In this document: positions 60,713-64,000 of the stretch, one piece after another
Numbering within the stretch: position 1 is the first letter of the stretch
Layout: each line of letters opens with the position of its first letter
Assembly (NCBI RefSeq): GCF_009882985.1
Contig: NZ_WTUZ01000039.1
Coordinates: 1 to 64,000, forward strand
Direction of reading: 5' to 3'
Source of the DNA: Paenibacillus silvestris
Lineage (GTDB): Bacteria > Bacillota > Bacilli > Paenibacillales > NBRC-103111
DNA: 64,000 nucleotides
Made by a program: the position numbers and the translations under genes
Notes under the pieces: generated by a model
Databases searched by the model: none
Told to the model about the DNA's origin: nothing
The model's input: the letters and a program-made list of their open reading frames with translations, nothing else

Positions 60713-61699
60713 ATGAAAGAAAAAAGCTTGGATTTTTCCTTTAAATACGGCGCGTTATTCATTATTGCTTTGGTTATCATCGTCTTTTCGTTTATTAATG
60801 AAAATTTCATGACCTATGATAATATTGCCGATATTTTGCGTTCCATTTCCATTGTCATGTTCGTTGCTATTGGGGTGACGTTATCGCAAATTGTAGACGG
60901 CTTTGATTTGTCCGTAGGCTCGACGGTTTCGTTGTCGACGGTAGGTGCGGCGGCGTTGATGGTCTGGTATCAACAGCCTTTGATTATTGTCATTATCGTT
61001 CCGCTTATCATTGGGGCGGTTATCGGACTTTTGAATGCGTTCTTGATTGTGAAGGTTCGGATTCCGGATCTGCTGGCGACTTTGGCTGTGATGTACATCA
61101 TTGGCGGCGTCCAAAAGACCTATACGAAAGGCTTCTCCATCTATAACAATATGCGTTTCCAAGATGGGACCGTAGCCAAAGGTAAATTCACGCCAGAGTT
61201 TCTATGGATTGGTCAAGGTAAGCTGCTTGGTGTGCCTGTGCCGGTTATTCTCATGTTGGTGGCTGTCATCGCCGTACATATTTTCCTGACGTATACGCGT
61301 TGGGGCCGGCAATTGTACATGACGGGCGGAAATCGTGAAGCTGCCCGGTTATCAGGCATTTCCGTGAATAAAATTCGTCTGGCCGCCTACGTCCTATCGG
61401 GTATTTTTGCCGCTTTCGGTGGTATCCTCTATGCTTCTCGTGTAGGTTCTGGTCAAATTGACGCGGGTGCACCTTTGCTGATGGAAGCTGTTGCTTCCGT
61501 ATTTGTGGGTTATTCCGTGCTTGGCGCTGGTAAGCCGAATGTGATCGGGACGTTTTTCGGAGCTGTTTTGATCGGTATTTTGCTGAATGGTTTGACGATG
61601 CTGAATGTCCCTTATTTTGGCTTCGACATTGTCAAAGGCGGCGTGTTGGTTCTTGCTCTAGCGATTACGTTTGTTCACTTGAATCGCAAGAAAGCATAA
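60713..61699 (+). CDS. CUT2 sugar ABC permease (RbsC-like)
   Basis: 328 residues from ATG 60713, 1 base after the ATPase stop and behind GGGGGAGG. Eight to ten membrane segments; landmarks VDGFDLSVGSTVSLSTVGAA, RIPDLLATLAVMYIIGGVQK and GRQLYMTGGNREAARLSGIS belong to the RbsC/XylH/MglC group. GTG 60686 in frame inside the upstream gene is not used. It completes the transporter that begins at 58032. Confidence 0.9.
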   Translation: MKEKSLDFSFKYGALFIIALVIIVFSFINENFMTYDNIADILRSISIVMFVAIGVTLSQIVDGFDLSVGSTVSLSTVGAAALMVWYQQPLIIVIIVPLIIGAVIGLLNAFLIVKVRIPDLLATLAVMYIIGGVQKTYTKGFSIYNNMRFQDGTVAKGKFTPEFLWIGQGKLLGVPVPVILMLVAVIAVHIFLTYTRWGRQLYMTGGNREAARLSGISVNKIRLAAYVLSGIFAAFGGILYASRVGSGQIDAGAPLLMEAVASVFVGYSVLGAGKPNVIGTFFGAVLIGILLNGLTMLNVPYFGFDIVKGGVLVLALAITFVHLNRKKA

Positions 61700-61741
61700 G
61701 AGTTATGCTTTCTATTACATGAAATAACATATGTCTACATG

Positions 61742-61780
61742 GAACTTGGAGCATTTGCTCTGAGTTCTTTTTGTTTTTTT
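61742..61780 (+). terminator. Rho-independent terminator
   Basis: 11-bp stem 61742-61752 (GAACTTGGAGC) with 61757-61767 (GCTCTGAGTTC), two wobble pairs and a 4-base loop, then TTTTTGTTTTTTT. Confidence 0.8.
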
Positions 61781-61810
61781 ATGGGCTTTTAGTTTTCCCT
61801 TGCACATCTC

Positions 61811-61824
61811 TGAAAGCGTTTAAA
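61811..61824 (+). promoter_or_regulatory. Probable CcpA (cre) site
   Basis: TGAAAGCGTTTAAA fits the cre pattern except at the next-to-last position. It lies about 115 bases before the second CUT2 operon, suggesting glucose repression. Confidence 0.5.
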
Positions 61825-61937
61825 TAAGTTTAATATTTATAAAAAGGAGTTGTCTTTTTGAAAAGACGGTAAATTCCTCCAGCCCTATACTTAGGACTAT
61901 GAAACAAGAACCTAGGTTTAAGAGAGGGGTAGTTCTA

Positions 61938-63068
61938 ATGAAAAAAATGGTATCTGTATGTATTTTATTATGTTTGATGTTGGTGAGCGCTTGCGGTACG
62001 AAAACGGCAACGACGGAGCCGAAAGATGCGGCAAGCACAGCGGTGCCGACAACGGCAGCCAAAACGGATGTGAAAGCTGGAGGTAAAGTGGGGATCTCGA
62101 TGCCGACGAAATCATCCGAAAGATGGGTGAGCGACGGAGCTAATATGGTGAAGGAATTCGAAAAGTTAGGGTACAAAACTGACCTGCAATATGCGGAAGA
62201 CGTTATTGAGAACCAGGTAGCCCAGATAGAAAATATGATTACCAAAGGTGTTAATCTCCTCGTTATCGCACCGATTGACGGAGAATCTTTGACCGACGTT
62301 CTTAAGAAAGCACATGATGCCAAAGTTGAGGTTATCGCCTACGATCGTTTAATCAAAAAGAGCGAGTTTGTCAGCTATTATGCGACTTTCGATAATTTCA
62401 AGGTAGGCGTACTGCAAGCTTCCTATATCGAGAAAAAGCTAGGCTTGAAAGAGGGGAAAGGCCCATTCAATATTGAGCTTTTCGCTGGATCACCGGATGA
62501 TAACAATGCACATTTCTTTTTTGACGGCGCTATTTCCGTACTTAAGCCTTACCTGGACTCCGGTAAATTAGTGGTGAAGAGCAAGCAAACAGGGTTCGAG
62601 CAAGTAGCTACATTGAGATGGGATGGTTCGGTTGCCCAATCCAGAATGGATAATCTGTTGAGTAAAAACTATGCTTCTGAAAAAGTGGATGCTATTTTGT
62701 CCCCCTATGATGGAATCAGTATCGGAATTCTTTCTTCCTTAAAAGGTGTAGGTTATGGTTCCGCTGGTAAGACGCTGCCGGTTATTACAGGTCAGGATGC
62801 TGAGCTGGCGTCGGTGAAATCAATCATTTCCGGGGAACAAACGCAAACCGTATTTAAAGACACTCGTGAGTTGGCTAAGAAAGCAGTTGCGATTGCAGAT
62901 AGTGTTCTAAAAGGAAACAAAGCCGAAGTGAACGATACGAAAACGTATAACAATGGCGTTAAAGTTGTTCCTGCCTACCTGCTTGAGCCTGTATCTGTCG
63001 ATGTATCCAACTATGAATCCATATTGGTAACCAGTGGTTATTACACAAAAGATAAATTAGGTAAATAA
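61938..63068 (+). CDS. CUT2 sugar-binding lipoprotein (ChvE/XylF-like)
   Basis: 376 residues from ATG 61938 behind AAGAGAGGGG; the earlier ATG 61899 would spoil the signal peptide. Lipobox VSAC. The body reads [40 protein letters not shown] and [11 protein letters not shown], like the ChvE and XylF sugar-binding proteins. Ligand is perhaps xylose, galactose or arabinose. A long hairpin and an ATPase gene follow. Confidence 0.9.
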   Translation: MKKMVSVCILLCLMLVSACGTKTATTEPKDAASTAVPTTAAKTDVKAGGKVGISMPTKSSERWVSDGANMVKEFEKLGYKTDLQYAEDVIENQVAQIENMITKGVNLLVIAPIDGESLTDVLKKAHDAKVEVIAYDRLIKKSEFVSYYATFDNFKVGVLQASYIEKKLGLKEGKGPFNIELFAGSPDDNNAHFFFDGAISVLKPYLDSGKLVVKSKQTGFEQVATLRWDGSVAQSRMDNLLSKNYASEKVDAILSPYDGISIGILSSLKGVGYGSAGKTLPVITGQDAELASVKSIISGEQTQTVFKDTRELAKKAVAIADSVLKGNKAEVNDTKTYNNGVKVVPAYLLEPVSVDVSNYESILVTSGYYTKDKLGK

Positions 63069-63087
63069 ATTCAACCTAGGAATGCCT

Positions 63088-63131
63088 AAGTGATCTAGTG
63101 ATAGCCGAGTATGACTATCGTTAGATCACTT
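63088..63131 (+). terminator. Intercistronic hairpin
   Basis: 17-bp stem 63088-63104 with 63115-63131 (AAGTGATCTA/TAGATCACTT outside, GATAG/CTATC inside, two wobble pairs), 10-base loop, no T-run. It divides the binding-protein and ATPase genes, as at 59145 and 28939. Confidence 0.65.
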
Positions 63132-63156
63132 ATTACATGGAAGGCTTGGTGATCGC

Positions 63157-64000
63157 ATGTCGGATGCCATATTGGAAATGAGAAATATTACAAAAACATT
63201 TCCGGGTGTGAAAGCGCTCAGTAATGTGAATTTGCGCGTACAAGAAGGTGAGATTCACGCTCTGCTTGGTGAGAATGGTGCAGGCAAATCAACACTGATG
63301 AAAGTATTAAGCGGCGTATATCCACACGGAACCTATGATGGCGACATTCTGTTCAAGGGTCAAGTCTGTGAGTTCAAAGATATCAAACAAAGTGAGAATT
63401 TGGGCATTGTTATTATTCATCAAGAATTGGCGCTTATTCCGTACCTATCTATATCAGAGAATATATTTCTGGGCAATGAGCAGTCTTCGCGAGGAATCAT
63501 TAATTGGAACGATACCATTGTGAAGACAAGGGAACTTCTGCAGAAAGTTGGCTTACAGGAGCAACCCACGACGTTGACGATTGATATTGGTGTCGGCAAG
63601 CAGCAATTGGTGGAAATCGCCAAAGCCCTGTCTAAAAAGGTGAAGCTGCTCATACTGGATGAGCCAACGGCGGCCTTGAACGAAGAAGATAGCAATAATT
63701 TGCTGAATTTATTATTAGCATTCAAAAAGCAAGGAATCTCTTCTATTTTGATCTCTCACAAATTAAATGAAATTTCTAAGGTGGCCGATTCAATAACCAT
63801 TCTTAGGGACGGTCAAACGATAGAAACGCTGGATATGAGAAAAGACCAAATCACGGAAGATCGCATTATTAAAGGCATGGTAGGGCGGGATTTAACGAAT
63901 CGTTATCCAATCAGAGAGCCGCAAATTGGTGAGATGCTTTTTGAAGTCAAGGATTGGAATGTGTTTCATCCTCTGCAAGACAATCGTAAAGTCATCGATC
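63157..64000 (+). CDS. CUT2 sugar ABC ATPase, partial (runs off the end)
   Basis: ATG 63157 opens [20 protein letters not shown]. The 281 codons in the window hold the first ATPase half: Walker [11 protein letters not shown]-loop [39 protein letters not shown] and [20 protein letters not shown], then the start of the second half. The signature ([16 protein letters not shown]) is of the MmsA/GguA/XylG kind. With the ChvE-like protein it fits a multiple-monosaccharide transporter; the permease must lie beyond the window. Confidence 0.9.
   Translation, partial: MSDAILEMRNITKTFPGVKALSNVNLRVQEGEIHALLGENGAGKSTLMKVLSGVYPHGTYDGDILFKGQVCEFKDIKQSENLGIVIIHQELALIPYLSISENIFLGNEQSSRGIINWNDTIVKTRELLQKVGLQEQPTTLTIDIGVGKQQLVEIAKALSKKVKLLILDEPTAALNEEDSNNLLNLLLAFKKQGISSILISHKLNEISKVADSITILRDGQTIETLDMRKDQITEDRIIKGMVGRDLTNRYPIREPQIGEMLFEVKDWNVFHPLQDNRKVID

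Overview
The window reads as chromosome of an endospore-forming Firmicute, most likely Paenibacillus or a close relative. This is inferred from the gene mix: a GerA-type germinant receptor operon, a YheC/D-like ATP-grasp protein, a YesM/YesN-type two-component pair, membrane-anchored AraC regulators beside LplB-type permeases, and many sugar ABC operons. Base composition is moderate to AT-rich, ribosome sites are strong GGAGG types and TTG/GTG starts are common. No tRNA, rRNA, CRISPR array, transposase or integrase gene was seen.

Bases 1-9200 are accessory and AT-rich. Short orphan genes, almost all on the + strand, are each followed by a copy of an interspersed element (palindromic AACTAACG/CGATAGTT core, often then a hairpin and a GGCAGATTA-like tail). 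About a dozen whole or partial copies make the stretch look like an array of one-gene cassettes: a GNAT acetyltransferase, a NlpC/P60-like orphan, lipoproteins, a small membrane protein, a PspC protein, a zinc-ribbon protein and a VOC protein. Several genes here are frameshifted. The stretch also holds a probable secreted-effector-like protein with an IGNR motif, a PH-domain pseudogene and a second repeat family with a strict 21-bp period.

Bases 9195-15000 carry a MocR regulator divergent from a frameshifted EamA transporter, a VanZ-NPCBM fusion, a short-chain dehydrogenase and an aldo/keto reductase. Bases 15150-26227 form a glycoside-use locus: AraC sensor-regulator, two CUT1 permeases, binding lipoprotein, TIM-barrel epimerase-like enzyme, Gfo/Idh/MocA oxidoreductase, GH42-type glycosidase and mannose-6-phosphate isomerase. 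Bases 26432-30674 hold a LacI regulator and a second CUT1 transporter with AGTAAACGTTTACT-type operators.

Bases 31071-41849 hold housekeeping and accessory genes: OYE with a TetR regulator and paired operators, an alpha/beta hydrolase, a GAPDH paralogue, the gerBAC-type operon, a small membrane protein flanked by a 25-bp inverted repeat, a fatty-acid-hydroxylase-family protein, another TetR regulator and the YheC/D protein.

Bases 42182-54502 form a third CUT1 locus: orphan binding protein, YesN/YesM-type two-component system, two permeases, binding protein, an alpha/alpha-toroid glycosidase-like protein and a GH31 enzyme. Bases 54584-61699 hold a LacI regulator, a zinc alcohol dehydrogenase and a Gfo/Idh/MocA pair, then a CUT2 (ribose-type) transporter. 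A second CUT2 system (ChvE-like binding protein and ATPase) starts at 61938 and runs off the end. The three CUT1 systems have no ATPase here and probably share an MsmX-type ATPase encoded elsewhere.
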